Part shown: in pieces, positions 10,736-22,699 of the stretch | Position numbering within the stretch: position 1 is the stretch's first letter | How the letters are laid out: each line of letters begins with the position of its first letter | DNA from: Paraspadella gotoi | Taxonomy: Eukaryota; Chaetognatha | Direction of reading: 5' to 3' | Length of the DNA stretch: 64,000 bases | Assembly: GCA_051294375.1 (NCBI GenBank) | Contig: CM119263.1 | Coordinates: 268,019 to 332,018 of the forward strand | Position numbers and translations under genes: made by a program | The notes under the pieces: model-generated | The model's database searches: none | Seen by the model: only the letters and a program-made list of their open reading frames with translations | What the model was told of the DNA's origin: nothing

Positions 10736-10959
10736 TCTGGTTTTTGTTTTTATTTGTAAACCTTAATATTCATAGCTAACTACTACCTGTATCTCTTAGC
10801 TCTAACTTCCTTAATTTACTAAGTATTAAAAATCTCTTAACTTCAACTCCATACCGTAATCGGTCTTTTCTTCCTTATTTTTTAAATCCTGAATTTTTCT
10901 AGATAAGATTTTCAATTTCGAAGAGTGATGTTTTAAAAAATTAAAAGTCCACCTTGAGT

Positions 10960-11135
10960 TTCTTTCTCTCTCTTTTCTCTCCGTCTCTTGCCTCATCTCT
11001 TACACCTCCTCTCTCTCTCGGATCCCTCTCTCTCAATCGGTCTTTTCTCTCCTTCTCTTCCCTCTCTATCTCTCTCTTTCTCTACATCCAACAAATTTCC
11101 CAAATTTCACCGTCTTCCCTTCTCTCTCGTCACTC
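10960..11135. repeat. CT-rich degenerate microsatellite
   Basis: CTCTCT runs separated by short non-repeat words. No coding support. Confidence 0.75.
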
Positions 11136-11494
11136 TCTCGCATTTTTTCGCGGAACGATTCCAGTTGCTTTCATATCATTGGTAGAAGACCCCGAAGGCA
11201 AGAACAAGCATTTTGGTCAAAGATATCACAAAATTTAATGAAGGCCGGACTGCGTTTCTAGTTTTTTAGTCACTGGATTATGAAATAAAGTTTTCCACAA
11301 TTTTATAGAAATAAAGCAAGAATAAAGAGATGGCCATCTCATTTTGGCTCTTTTTCTTTTCCTCATTGCACTCTCCCATTAGGGCATTTAAATAACAAAC
11401 TATAAAAATCGAATAAGGGTACATCGCTAATTACTTATATTCTAAAGTCATCCATTGAATAAAAAGCGGACGATGGAATTGTCTTATTTGCGGT

Positions 11495-11605
11495 TGTAAT
11501 CGTTGAGGACTCATTTCATAGCATTGCAATTGCAATCTCATTTTCTGCAGAGCCATTGCATCTACAATTGCCATGCATCTCATTGCATTGACATCTGATT
11601 TACAT
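11495..11605. repeat. ATTGCA-word cluster
   Basis: Repeated ATTGCA/TGCAAT hexamers with irregular spacing. A weaker cluster of the same words lies at about 49960-50010. Confidence 0.55.
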
Positions 11606-11718
11606 AACGGTTGCCTGTTGCAATGCAGAACTCGAGTAAAGGAAAAAGTAAGGGTTGAGATAAACATTTCTTAAATGGAGCTCGTTGGGCGAAGCAAGAC
11701 GATATTGGGGTCGTGTTG

Positions 11719-11754
11719 TAGAAGAGAGAAAGAGAGGAGAGGAGAGAGGAAAAG

Positions 11755-11785
<31 letters not shown>

Positions 11786-11896
11786 GAGGAGAGATGAAGA
11801 GAAGTGAGAGTGAGAGTTGAGAGAGAGAGTGAGAAAGAGAGACNNNNNNNNNNNNNNNNNNNNNNNNNGAGAGAGAGAGACAGTGAGAGAGAGAAG
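11719..11896. repeat. (GA)n microsatellite interrupted by a 25-N gap
   Basis: GA-rich DNA before and after an assembly gap at 11844-11868. The exact 25-base length indicates a placeholder rather than a measured gap. Confidence 0.95.
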
Positions 11897-11961
11897 GGGA
11901 TGGGTCCGATCCAAGAATTTCGATAAGACAGAAATTCATCGAATCTCGCGGACGTCGTCGT

Positions 11962-11964
<3 letters not shown>

Positions 11965-12016
<52 letters not shown>
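11965..12016 (+). repeat. (CGA)n microsatellite, about 17 triplets
   Basis: Pure CGA/GAC triplets. Flanking DNA (11900-11960 and 12017-12190) occurs only once, so it is the left flank of the duplicated locus. Confidence 0.95.
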
Positions 12017-12229
12017 CAAGCAGGAGGTTATCACACTCGTTGAATATTTTATGTCGAAGGCAAAATTCGGAAAAACAAAAAACAAAAAACAAAAGGCTGA
12101 CTGATGGAGCCGTTGGTTTTAAAGAGAAGGAATCGAAATATGTCAATATCATTTATAAGTATCACTATCAGTCAATATCAGTCAATAAGTTAATATCAGT
12201 TATTAACTCTTTATATAACATACAAATTA

Positions 12230-12775
12230 CATAAGGGAGTCATCCTTTTATACAATTTAGACATTTTTTGAAATATTATACCACTTCATTGATGGGGAAG
12301 CCCGTTACTCTGGGAGTGAAAAAACTATACTGTGAGAGAGTCTTGATAGAAAGCTAGCAGGGACCCGCTATGTCATTATCTTGTGATGGAGGCCTTAAAC
12401 ACCAAAGTCAGGGGCAAGATAGATTATTTATAGAATGAATAGATAATTTTCATATTGATTGTACCAATTTCATAATACGTACGTACATTCTCATGCTTAG
12501 TACGCCCCGTTCTGACAATATTTAGAGGAGTGGTGTTTTATACAATCATTACCGTAATTTAAAATATATTAAATCACATCACTGATAAGAAAGCCAGGAT
12601 ATATTGAAGTTACCAACTGAGACTAATAGAGAATCGTTATTAAAAGGTTTTAGGGTTTAGCTGTGCAATTATCTTGTAAGAGGGGAGAAGGCCCTAACTC
12701 ATTACAACCTGCACAAAGTCAGTAAATAAGATATATTATTCAATGAATGAACGGATATTTTTTATACTGCACTAA
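12230..12775 (+). repeat. Two diverged S-family units in tandem
   Basis: Unit one (about 12235-12485) keeps GGGAGTGAAAAAACTA, GAGAGTCTTGATAGAAAGCTA and GATGGAGGCCTTAAACACC. Unit two (about 12527-12775) starts with GGAGTGGTGTTTTATAC and is more diverged. Spacing is about 295 bp. The same pair occurs at 35455-36005. Confidence 0.7.
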
Positions 12776-12874
12776 CTAACTATAGTTAGTATATAGTAAA
12801 ATCTTGACAACACAATAAAATTATATTTAACGATAAAAATACTTTTAAATAAGAACGGTACCTAATTCAAATGT

Positions 12875-13405
12875 GTGACTTTATTTTCACGGGTATTTCT
12901 CTTTGATCACATGATATGACATGACATGACTAAAAAACTTTTTTTGCCCGATTATTTATGACATGCACTGCATCAAAAATCGTATTTTAATCCGTTTTTC
13001 AGAATTTCTGTAGGCGGCGTTAGCAGTCTCTTAGATTTTATATTTTTTTTCTTAACAAATGAGCAACCAACTATAAGCATATTATATTCGTTTTATGATT
13101 CATTATTATGACCTATCTCGATACGATAAGTTAACATGTATTAAAGTCGACTTATAGTTACCAATATGCATTGTCCAATTTACCGTTTCTAAATTGCATT
13201 GTGTTTCTAAATTGCATTGTGTAAAATTACTGTGGCCCATGGTCCTCGGACCCGCTGTATGAATAAATACAAATACAAATACACAAATATATTTATTTTC
13301 ACTTTAGTGGGACAGACCAACGGACAGACATACCGACGGACCTAAAAGTGACTTATAGAGAGGCTCCGGGAGTAGTCTCGGCGCAACTAAAAATAGGCGA
13401 CTTTA
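12875..13405 (+). repeat. B-family repeat, long copy
   Basis: Order of motifs: tttgatcacatgat, CATGCACTGCATCAAAAAT, GTAGGCGGCGTTAGCAGTCT, TTAACAAATGAGCAACC, GGACCCGCTGTATGAATAAA with AAATAC repeats, then GGACAGACATACCGACGG and CTAAAAGTGACTTATAGAG. The same order recurs at 22.1, 44.0 and 58.4 kb. No transposase frame is visible. Confidence 0.7.
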
Positions 13406-13642
13406 ATTGGATTATCGAGTTTTTTCGATTCACTCGACGAGTTTTTTTTTCTCTCCGATTTCACTTCTTCGATTTTTCGATTCCTAGTGACAAGCTTTCA
13501 TATTTCCATTAAACGGACTTTATATTTATCGGATTTTTATTATTTTTTTTAAATATTAAATTTAATCTAGAGCCTGTATGTTTTTATTTCAAGGGGAAAA
13601 AAAGAACTAATTTTATATTTTTGCAAAGAAGGGAGATGATAA

Positions 13643-13770
13643 AGACGACGACGAAGACGACGACGACGACGACGAAGACGACGACGAAGACGACAAGGAT
13701 AAAATGATAAACACGACGAAAAGATTCAGGGAAAATCTGTTATACGACGACGACGACGACGACGACGACT
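13643..13770 (+). repeat. (GAC)n / GAAGAC microsatellites
   Basis: Two runs, 13643-13694 and 13745-13769, of GAC triplets with GAA interruptions. Confidence 0.9.
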
Positions 13771-14241
13771 ACATCGCAAAGACGGCGAATCGTCGAAGCT
13801 CCAGAAATCGCAGGGGGCGCTATTCAGGGGGGGGGGCGGTTGGAGTGAGAAGAGAGTGACCGGGTTGCGATGGCGAAAGTGTGATGCGATGGAGAAAAGC
13901 GTGAAATGGGGAGGGAGAGAGGGAGGGCGGAGTGAAAGCGTGAAACGGAAAGGAGTGAGAATTCAGTCTCTTTCTTCCTTGTGATCGAAAACACCTCGGT
14001 CGACAAACCCCGAGGGCGAAGGATCTTCATCATCCTCTTCCTTAGGCCCCATCACCACCCCATCATCACCCCTTCACCCCCTTTTAACCCCCACGAGGGT
14101 CCACCCCAAATCATCATCCAACATCTTATCATCTTCAGGAAAAAAAAACTTTTTCCTTTCGATTTCTCGCGGACAACGAAATAGGAAAGAGTCTGTCTGT
14201 CTGTCTGTCTGTCTCTCTTTACTTCAATCATCTTCATAATC

Positions 14242-14243
<2 letters not shown>

Positions 14244-14338
<95 letters not shown>
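14244..14338. repeat. (ATT)n microsatellite, about 31 triplets
   Basis: An uninterrupted ATT array. The equivalent position in P' (37490-37620) is heavily interrupted. Confidence 0.97.
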
Positions 14339-14339
<1 letters not shown>

Positions 14340-14439
14340 TCATCATAGATTTGTCAAAAAAATTGTCATAGATATGTTTTATTTGAGACGTAATATTCAA
14401 ACTTGAAGGTGATTTCAAACGTTGATGTGGAACTGAGTT

Positions 14440-14850
14440 TCTTTGTTCGTAATTACGTTCGTCATCATATTCATCGTCATCTTCAAATAGATCTTTATCA
14501 TCATCATATTCATAGTCATTATCATCATATTCATCGGCCCCATCCTAGTCATCATCTTATTCATCCTCAACATCATAATATTCATCTTCATCATCATCTT
14601 AATCAGCGTCTTTATCATCGTCATCATCTTAGTCATCATCGTCATCATCATATTTATGTTCTTAGCATCATATTCATCTTTATCATCATCTTAATTATCA
14701 TCATCTTCGTAATCATTTTCATCCTCCTCATCTTTATCATCATCATCTTCATCATCTCCATCATCAAATTCATCGTCTTCATCATCTTATTCATCGTCTT
14801 CATCATCAAATTCATCGTCTTCATCATCTTATTCATCGTCGACATCATTT
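14440..14850 (+). repeat. Degenerate TCATC / ATC triplet array, about 400 bp
   Basis: Continuous imperfect ATC/TCA triplets with TTC and CGT variants. Frames on both strands (His/Ile-rich, Met/Lys-rich) reflect the triplet, not a protein. Confidence 0.9.
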
Positions 14851-14895
14851 TTTAATCATCAACGCGTCGTTCGTCCATCGTCTTTCAAAATCTCA

Positions 14896-14975
14896 TCTTC
14901 TTCTTCTTCTTCTTCTTCTTCTTCTTCTTCTTCTTCTTCTTCTTCTTCTTCTTCTTCTTCTTCTTCTTCTTCTTC
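14896..14975 (+). repeat. (TTC)n microsatellite
   Basis: About 27 TTC triplets immediately upstream of a CAG-rich stretch. The junction resembles a polypyrimidine tract plus AG acceptor (AG at 14985-14986). Confidence 0.95.
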
Positions 14976-15065
14976 TCCTTCTTCAGCAGCAGCAGCAAAG
15001 TTCGGCGGCAGCATCGGCAGCAGCAGCGGAAACAGAAGCAACAACATCACCGGAATTCAGATCGG

Positions 15066-15146
15066 ATGGCGGAGCCCAAGTTTTTTGAAACGGACGAACG
15101 AAATTCACGAGTCCAATTCGAACGCGCGTTCAGGGTTAAAAGTTAA
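15066..15146 (+). CDS. Possible small exon frame after a TTC/CAG acceptor-like junction
   Basis: ATG at 15066 starts a 26-codon frame (MAEPKFFETDERNSRVQFER and on) of mixed composition; the frame also extends upstream through CAG-derived Arg/Gln/His codons to about 14987. A CAGG-GTTAAA string at about 15131-15140 could be a donor. The P' copy (from about 38291) has extra single bases that break the frame, so either the frame is not maintained or P' contains sequencing errors. No family recognised. Confidence 0.2.
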   Translation: MAEPKFFETDERNSRVQFERAFRVKS

Positions 15147-15336
15147 AACAAAACAAAACATTTAAATTGCAATATAGTATTATTTCCAATCAAGTCTAAA
15201 GGATAAAACTCAAAAGTTTAATTGTTATAAGATAAACATTTGAAACATTAAAACCGAAACAAAAAGATAGTAAAATGACGACAAAAAAAGAATTGACATT
15301 AGGATGGCAGAAACATTAAGTTATCTCGCGTTCAAG

Positions 15337-15795
<459 letters not shown>

Positions 15796-15826
15796 CCATG
15801 CAGTCTACTGAGTATGGCCTATCAGG

Positions 15827-16063
15827 TTGAACGTTTCCTCCTTTGTCCGCAGCCTCTGTTTTCTCTGTATCAAGTGCGAAGAAGACAGGGAAGGAAATTC
15901 AAAGGCAAAGACTCAAAGAGGTCATAAGGATCCCGAAAGGGTTGGGAATGATTCCAGGAACCAAGTGATCATTAAAAGATCCAAAGATCTTAAGTATATA
16001 ATGTTTTTTTTAAATTATAAACTTAAAGAAAGAAACATCGCTTACTATTGTCTAAGTAATTAA
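15827..16063 (+). CDS. Unassigned open frame, partly shared with the P' copy
   Basis: A 78-codon frame whose middle (EGNSKAKTQRGHKDPERVGN and DSRNQVIIKRSKDLKYIMFF) is preserved as the 65-codon frame at 39103-39300 despite indels on both sides. An acceptor-like tttgtccgcag precedes it (15842-15852) and AAG-like/GTATAT follows at about 15991. It is hydrophilic and basic, with no recognised domain. Preservation between two copies of one locus is weak evidence of selection because the copies may be the same DNA. Confidence 0.25.
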   Translation: MNVSSFVRSLCFLCIKCEEDREGNSKAKTQRGHKDPERVGNDSRNQVIIKRSKDLKYIMFFLNYKLKERNIAYYCLSN

Positions 16064-16355
16064 GCAAAAAATAGTTGACTAAAGTTGACACAAAGACAAA
16101 GTCGGAAAAATGATGAAGAAAAGTTCAAAAAAACTAAAGAATCGCGTAAAATTGAAGACGGCCCCCATGAGGCCAGTTCCGCAAAGAGACTCTGTAGAGA
16201 TGTTAACATGAAAGCAAGTGCATACATCGGAAATGCTAAATCTTTGCGACTTGAATGAGACACGCTGCAACCAGCGAGTTGGATAAAAGGGAATTAGGTT
16301 AAAAATTAATTCAAATCAACTTTTAAAAAATTGAGTTCAAATTCAAACAGGCATC

Positions 16356-16550
16356 ATGGATGAGCGCAAGAGGCGAGCAAGCAATGTGGCAATGAAAAAA
16401 AGAAGCGAACAAGCAGAGTGGAAGAACAAAAGATGCGGACAAGCAGTAATAAAGAGACGAGCTTGCTGTGTGAAAGAACGCGAGCTGATTGGAAGATGGA
16501 AAATGCTAGCGAGCAATGTGGCTAATAAACAAAAAGGCGAACAAACATAA
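16356..16550 (+). repeat. Diverged minisatellite with an overlapping 64-codon frame
   Basis: Words such as GAGCAAGCAATGTGG, GCGAACAAGCAGAGTGG and GCGGACAAGCAGT recur at about 30-40-bp spacing, giving an Arg/Lys/Ala-rich frame. The P' counterpart (39640-39835) has small indels. It reads better as a decayed tandem repeat than as a gene. Confidence 0.4.
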
Positions 16551-16944
16551 TAGAAGAGCGAAAAAAGGAAAAAAGCCAGAAGAGGCGCTAATTCTCTCGA
16601 GGATTTCGTAAATTTTTAAGGGGATAATAATTTATCTTTTCTTCTCTCGTTTTTCCGCAGTTTTCCCTTTTTTTTTTAAATTTATTACTATATTTCCTAT
16701 TTTCTGCGTAGCTTTCCCTTAAGTTTTTCGATACGTTTCCTAAATTAAAAAAAACAAAAAAAAACAGCTGTTTTGTTTTGTTTCGAATGTCAATTCTAAC
16801 TCGAACTGTTTGAAAAAGATTCTCTCGTATCGGTCAATCGCTTTTGAAATTATTGGTTGACAAATTGCGGGAGCGGCTTTTCTTAAATTGAAAAAGAAAA
16901 TCTTTGATTAATCTGATTTGGAGATGGTAAACAAGAAACGAAAC

Positions 16945-17055
<111 letters not shown>

Positions 17056-17306
17056 GAGAGAGACGTGTTGAAACATAATTAGCTAAAAGTCAACAAAATT
17101 CTTGTTTCCACACACTAATTTTGTCACAATTCAAAAGAAGAGAAAAAAGAAAAGAGATTTTGGGTTTTTTTTCCATTTTCTTTTTCTTTTGTTTTATTTG
17201 TTATTTCTAGAAAAATTCGTGGACTTTAACGAAAAATCTGAAATTATTAGTTTTTTTAATCAAGGATTATTTGATTATATTGAGCTAATCAGATTTTTAA
17301 AAATAA

Positions 17307-17347
<41 letters not shown>

Positions 17348-17610
17348 TCTCTCTCTCTCGGCCTAACTCTCACGTTCACACTACGACATCACGTCGTAAC
17401 CCTGTGTGAAAAATCAGAGGGAGACAGAGTCACAAGAAAAGCGAAAAACGATTGAGAGGGAGACAATGCGCTTAAGTGGGAAACGCGAGAAATCGTGATC
17501 CTATTGACGAGAAAAAAGGGAAAAAACGTCTCTCTCTCTCTCTCTCTCTTTCTCTTCTCATCAAAAAGAGAATTTAGTGTCATTTACATTGGAAATAATG
17601 TCCTCTTCGC

Positions 17611-17673
<63 letters not shown>

Positions 17674-18229
17674 TCTCTCCCACTTTTGCTCTTCTCACAG
17701 TATTACTCGGAATTTACAAAGACTAAGCCTAAAACCGTTTTTTTACCTGATGCGTCACAGAAGCAAAAAAGTCATTTGTTTCGGTCCATTTCACTTCAAC
17801 GATTCCTCCTCCTGAGGGAGGAATTTTACTCTTAATTTAGGTCTTTTGAAAAGAATTCATTTCACACTGAACGAAGCTCTATTAATGAGATTTAAAAAAC
17901 AAGACTGAAATAAGAAAATTAGAAATAAGAAATAAGACTGAAATATTAAAATTCTGCAGAAAAAAATGTGATTATAAAACCACAATATTATAAAACATGA
18001 CATACATGACGAAAGATTTTGAATATCAAAACAAATACTTATTATTAAAATACATATTATACGTTTTAACCAAAACGACTTGACGTCTGGTTCTCAGTCA
18101 TTCACCTTCTTTCGCGATTCGATGTCAAAAGAAAAACAATTTTCTTTTCTAAAAATAGATTTCGTCTAATTTATTCCGCGAGGGTTGAGTCACATTTCAA
18201 GTCGGTGAGCCGCGTCGTGAGACCAGAAT

Positions 18230-18269
<40 letters not shown>

Positions 18270-18797
18270 GAGAAAAAAAATATCGTTCTCAATTTGAATA
18301 TAACGTGAGATTTTGATTTTAATTAAACCAAATAAAGATGAAATAAATCTTAGTTCAAAATAAATCAAGAATGCTTTGAATCCGATTTAATTTAATCTAA
18401 CTTCGATATTGCAAACGAATGAATAAACTCTAGTCATATGTATTTTAAAGTTTATTGAAATATTGAAAACTGAAAAAATGAAATACATCGACTTTGTACA
18501 TTTGAGAACACTGAACACTCTTTGCCTTTCTCTCTAGATACTATTTCCTTTACTTTGCCGTAAATAATTCATTCTCATTATTTATTGTAGCGATATTTTT
18601 ACAACTGCCTCACCTCCGACTTTATGCAGCTAATCCCATTGGCTCAGAGGGGGAACACACCATCTCAAGCTCTACATTCTATCCACAGCTCCATTTGGTC
18701 TATCAGATCCATCTACTGGTCCATTTCCTGCTATGGTATTCCCTATGTATTGGCAAAGCGAGACCGTCCTTGATTAACCGCGCCAGTGGCTGGCGGC

Positions 18798-20217
18798 TAG
18801 GCGTAGTGAAAGTTACATACGAAAATTCTAAATGTCAATTTAAACAACATACCAATCAGTGAAGATATTAATATGTAAAAAAAATAATTTTATGTGTTAT
18901 TAATTTTCGCAGTAGGCATATGATTTATAACATAGTGTGATGAGAGGCCGTTAAACCACCAAGCTGTCCCATAAGTCAGGGAACAAGATAGGCTTATTAT
19001 TAAATGAATGGATAATTTTATTATATTGGTTGTACCAATTTCATAAAATTCAGCTGCCTTGTATTTGAATGCTAGTGCGGAGATACAATATTAGTATTCC
19101 CCGATCTAATACTAAGGGAGTTGGTCTTTTTCATACAATTGAAACATTCTTTGAAATATTATAACCACTCTCATTGATAGGGAAGCCAGGTTCCACTGGG
19201 AGTGAATAAATTAAGACTGTGAGAGAGTCTTGATTGAAAGCTTGCAGAAACCTGCTATGTTATTATCTTGTAAGTGTGATGGTAGGCCTTAAAACGCACC
19301 AAAAGCCTGTCCAAAGTCAGGGACAAGATAGCTTATTTATTAAATGAATGGGATAATTTTTAATATTGTGTGTACAATTTCATAAAAATTCAGCTCCTTG
19401 TATTTGATGCTAGTGCGGGAGTACAATATAGTATTCCCCCGACTAATACTTAACGCGGAGTGGTCTTTTCATACAATTATGAAAACATTCTTTGAAATAT
19501 TATACACTTCATTGATAGGGAAGCCAGGTTCACTGGAGTGAATAAATAAGACTGTGAGAGAGTCTTCATTGAAAGCTTGCAGAAGACCTGCTAATGTTAT
19601 TATCTTGTAAGTGTGATGGAGGCCTTAAACCACCAAAGCCTGTCCAAAGCTCAGGGACAAGATAGCTTATTTATTAAATGAATGGATAATTTATTTATAT
19701 TGGTTGTATCCAATTTCATAGTACTCATCCTTAGTATAAATCGAAAAATTCAAAAATATGCTTTTCTTAATTTTGATTGCAGATTTGAATTCCTCGTCAA
19801 AAAGTTGATAAAGAAAATATAAAATCATTTTACAAATTCTTTCATTAAGTGGGTTAAAAATTAAAAAAACTACATTTAATATATAAAAAGTTAATTTTCA
19901 AAGCTTAAAATATTGTCTTTTTTTAATTTTTGACCCACTTAAATGAGGGAATTTTATCAAAAGAGTTATATTTCTTTATTATATCAACTTTTTATGACGG
20001 AATCCAAATCTGCAAAAAAATTTTAGAGAAAAACTGTTTTGAAATTTTAATATTTATTGGATTAGGTACTAGATATACAATATGGCCTACTGCCATAAAT
20101 TGTAAAATTTATTAAAAATTTTTTATTACATAAATGTTTAATAGTATTAATGTGGTTCATTCCTCACTTTTTAGAATTTTAATTAAGTTAAATTTAAGAA
20201 ATTTTAACAACGCCTTA
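18798..20217 (+). mobile_element. FB foldback element carrying S tandem units (copy in Q)
   Basis: Starts TAGGCGTAGTG (one base lost from TAAGGCGT) and ends CAACGCCTTA. Flanked by CTGGCGGC (18790-18797) and a one-base variant of it at 20219-20227. Subterminal inverted motifs are GCAGTAGGCATA (about 18910) and TATGGCCTACTGCC (about 20080), and a second palindromic pair (aagtgggttaaaaa and its complement) lies at about 19848-19941. No transposase. It is absent from Q'' at the equivalent site (42060-42067). Long inverted arms plus an 8-bp target duplication would fit a hAT-like or foldback class, but the superfamily is not established. Confidence 0.8.
18935..19725 (+). repeat. Tandem S units, period about 337 bp, about 2.3 copies
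   Basis: GTGTGATG starts recur at 18935, 19274 and 19611, each followed by GGCC, ACCACCAA, GTCAGGGACAAGATAG and ATTAAATGAATGG. The third unit is cut after about 110 bp. The same layout occurs in Q' (28142, 28476 and 28815). Confidence 0.85.
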
Positions 20218-20227
20218 ACTAGGCGGC

Positions 20228-20492
20228 GTCACTTATGGTCGGAAGACCCTAAAAAACGTCAGGGAAATGCCCTCATCCCAATTGGCATCACAGACAACCC
20301 GGGCTGTGATTCGGACTATAAAATATATAATCATTTCACTGCACAAAGGTGTCCATTATCTCAATCTGTCCAATTTCCGAAACAATGCTGCCTCAAATCT
20401 GGCCGAGGAACTCAGCGACCCTGAAATCCTTCGTCAGTATATATCCTCTTCATCGAACTAATAAAAATAGCGAGACAATGAAACACTTTTGA
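20228..20492 (+). pseudogene. Broken copy of the 135-codon frame, right half
   Basis: It corresponds to the right half of the frame at 41915-42322 but is split from its left half by the FB element and carries several single-base indels, so no continuous frame survives. The equivalent in Q' is 29433-29686, where the frame is also broken. The indels may be uncorrected sequencing errors, but the FB insertion is consistent in both copies. Confidence 0.5.
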
Positions 20493-20904
20493 TGCATGAA
20501 AGAGAAGAGAAATTCGCGACACGACAGGAATGGACACCATTTGCGGAAACAGAAATGGAAGCGAGAATTTCCTACTCGAATTCATTTGTGTCTTCCATTT
20601 TCACTGGGGAACAAAATCTTCCTTTTCTTCCTATTTTGTCTTTCTTTTCTTTTCTTTCATGTCATTTTCGCATTTTTTATAAATTTTGTCACTAGTTATG
20701 ACAACAAATTTAAATCTGTATTCTTTGAGAGTCATCACATATACCGAGATGAAGATTAACCTATATTATTTCAATCTTTTTCCCTTTTTTTAAAATTTAT
20801 TTCTTTTCCTTTAACTTTTCCCTTTTTTTTTCCTCTTCGTTCCTTTTTTTCCTTGTTTTGTCCTTGAAATTCTCCGCGTCGAAAATATCGCCTTCGTACC
20901 TTTT

Positions 20905-20912
20905 ATGCAAAT
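20905..20912 (+). promoter_or_regulatory. Perfect octamer ATGCAAAT
   Basis: An exact match to the POU-factor octamer, also present at 30102-30109 and 42726-42733. An eight-base match is expected by chance about once per 33 kb per strand, so function is not implied. Confidence 0.2.
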
Positions 20913-21238
20913 CAGTTTAAACTTTTTCTTAAAATGAAAATAAATGATAATCTCTACTCGTTTTACCCTCGAAAAATTCTTCATTTATTCTCTTTTAAGT
21001 TTTATTTGAGAAAAGATAAATAAACCAGTTATAAAAAAATAAATAAATTTTAAAAAAATAAATAAATATATAAATAATATATAATAAATAAAATAACAAA
21101 AAATAAATCAAGTTTTATTTTGATTTTCATTATCTAAATCATGTAATAACAAAAAAAAAAAAAAAAACTGGAGAAAAAAAACAAATTGCAGAATCTTTTT
21201 CTTGTTTCCTTTTTTCAGACCAAATTGCCGTCAATGAA

Positions 21239-21307
<69 letters not shown>

Positions 21308-21534
21308 AAAAGATGGAGCGAAATAGTGTGAAGTGAACCGGGAAGGAGAATGGAGAGATACAGAGACAGACAAAGCAGCTGAGACCATAAACGAGAGCAA
21401 AAGAAGCAGATGAGTTTGTTTAGACTTTATCAAATTATCTTCAGAGAACTGTTTGGTTTTTTTTTAAAAACAAAATTACAAACTTAATTTCAACTTAAAT
21501 ATCTTAAAAAATTTATAAAAATATTTCCCAAAAT

Positions 21535-21785
21535 TGTTTATATGAAATTGGTACAACAACAAAAAAATATCCATTCATTTAATAAATGAGCTATCTTTTC
21601 CCTGACCTTGGACAGGCTTTGGTGGTTTAGGTCTCCCAACACTCTTACAAGATAATGACATAGCAGGTCCTTGCAAGCTTTCAAATCAAGACTCTCACAG
21701 CCTCGTTTATTCACTCCCCAGAGAACCTGGCTTCTCTATTAATTAAGTGGTATAATGTTTCAAAGAATATTTCAGATCCTTTCGG
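21535..21785 (-). repeat. S-family unit, reverse orientation
   Basis: GAAATTGGTACAAC, TTTAATAAATGAGCTATCTT, GACAGGCTTTGGTGGTTTAG and GCAAGCTTTCAAATCAAGAC are reverse complements of S-unit words. Copies are at 30733-30983 and 43460-43700. Confidence 0.75.
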
Positions 21786-21793
21786 CTTTTTTT

Positions 21794-21798
<5 letters not shown>

Positions 21799-21836
<38 letters not shown>

Positions 21837-21843
21837 TCTCTCT
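21799..21843. repeat. (CT)n microsatellite
   Basis: CT array with one CA interruption. Equivalents are at 30997-31041 and about 43724-43778, the last being longer. Confidence 0.95.
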
Positions 21844-21974
21844 CAGCCATGACTTCTGCTTTTCTCTCCACTTAAGGTCAATTCCGCGTCACCTTGGCCA
21901 CCTGTTCTCCATCAACGATTAACCAAATAGTGAACCTCCGAATTTTTTTCATGTCGCCTGATGTGATAAGAAGA

Positions 21975-22085
21975 ACAAAAAAAAAGCTTAACAGACAGGA
22001 GAACAAAAAAAAGCAAAACAAAAGGGAGAACAAAAAAAAGCATAACAAAAAGGAGAACAAAAAAGCAAAACAAACAAGAGAGCAA
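21975..22085 (+). repeat. AACAAAAAAAAGC-type minisatellite, 4-5 copies
   Basis: Words GAGAACAAAAAAAAGC with period about 26 bp, varying in the A-run. Equivalents at 31173-31283 and about 43905-44010. Opposing Lys/Asn-rich and Phe/Leu-rich frames are by-products. Confidence 0.7.
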
Positions 22086-22104
22086 GAAAGGTAATTCCAA
22101 TGTG

Positions 22105-22440
22105 TTGCGTCGCAGTCACTTTATTCTTACGTGTATTTCCCTTTGATCACATGATCATGACATGACTAAAAACTTTCTTCGTCCGTGCACTGCATCAAAT
22201 TTGGTCTTTTATTCCTTATAGTTTTAAGAATTCCTGAAGGCGGCGCTAGCAGTCTCTTAGTTTTGAGGTTTTTTCTGTCTTAACAAATGAGCAAACAACT
22301 ATAGGCAAATTATATGCCGGACCCGCTGTATGAATAAATACAATACAATATATGCATTTTTAAGGTAAGCGGGACAAAACCGATGGACAGACATACCAAC
22401 GTACCGAAAAGTGAATTGCTCCACCAGTACTCGCGACGCA
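22105..22440 (+). repeat. B-family repeat (copy in R)
   Basis: CACTGCATCAAAT, GAAGGCGGCGCTAGCAGTCT, TTAACAAATGAGCAAAC, GGACCCGCTGTATGAATAAA, GGACAGACATACC and GCTCC...GCGACGCAAC occur in the same order as at 12.9 and 58.4 kb. Equivalents at 31303-31638 and 44032-44378. Confidence 0.75.
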
Positions 22441-22699
22441 ACTAACAAGAAAAAAAAAAATGAACTAAATAACGAAAATGAGAATAAAAAAAAAGGAACT
22501 TTAACAAAATGAATAAATAACTTGGTTGCAACAAAATTCACCAGAATAAGATTCGACTCGAAAAACCGAAACTCGCAAAAAGAAAATCAATAATCAGGGA
22601 GAGAACTAACTTCGCAATCTCACATTATTAGACAATAGACAATTCTTAACTATTCACGAGACAAACAACACCCAACCGTCAAAAACAATTGGATCTACT

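Larger units (their letters stand above)
17060..21290 (+). repeat. Block Q of the repeated locus (first copy)
   Basis: Collinear with 26229-30486 (Q') and, apart from one large insertion, with 40330-43124 (Q''). It carries CT arrays at 17309-17359, 17527-17549 and 17611-17690, and a GA array at 18231-18272. Q and Q' differ by frequent one-base insertions or losses, often in homopolymers. Confidence 0.9.

Noticed and set aside
10313-10759. 148-codon Phe/Leu/Ser-rich frame resembling a membrane protein
   Set aside because: The DNA is a pyrimidine tract, so hydrophobicity follows from T-rich codons, not from selection.
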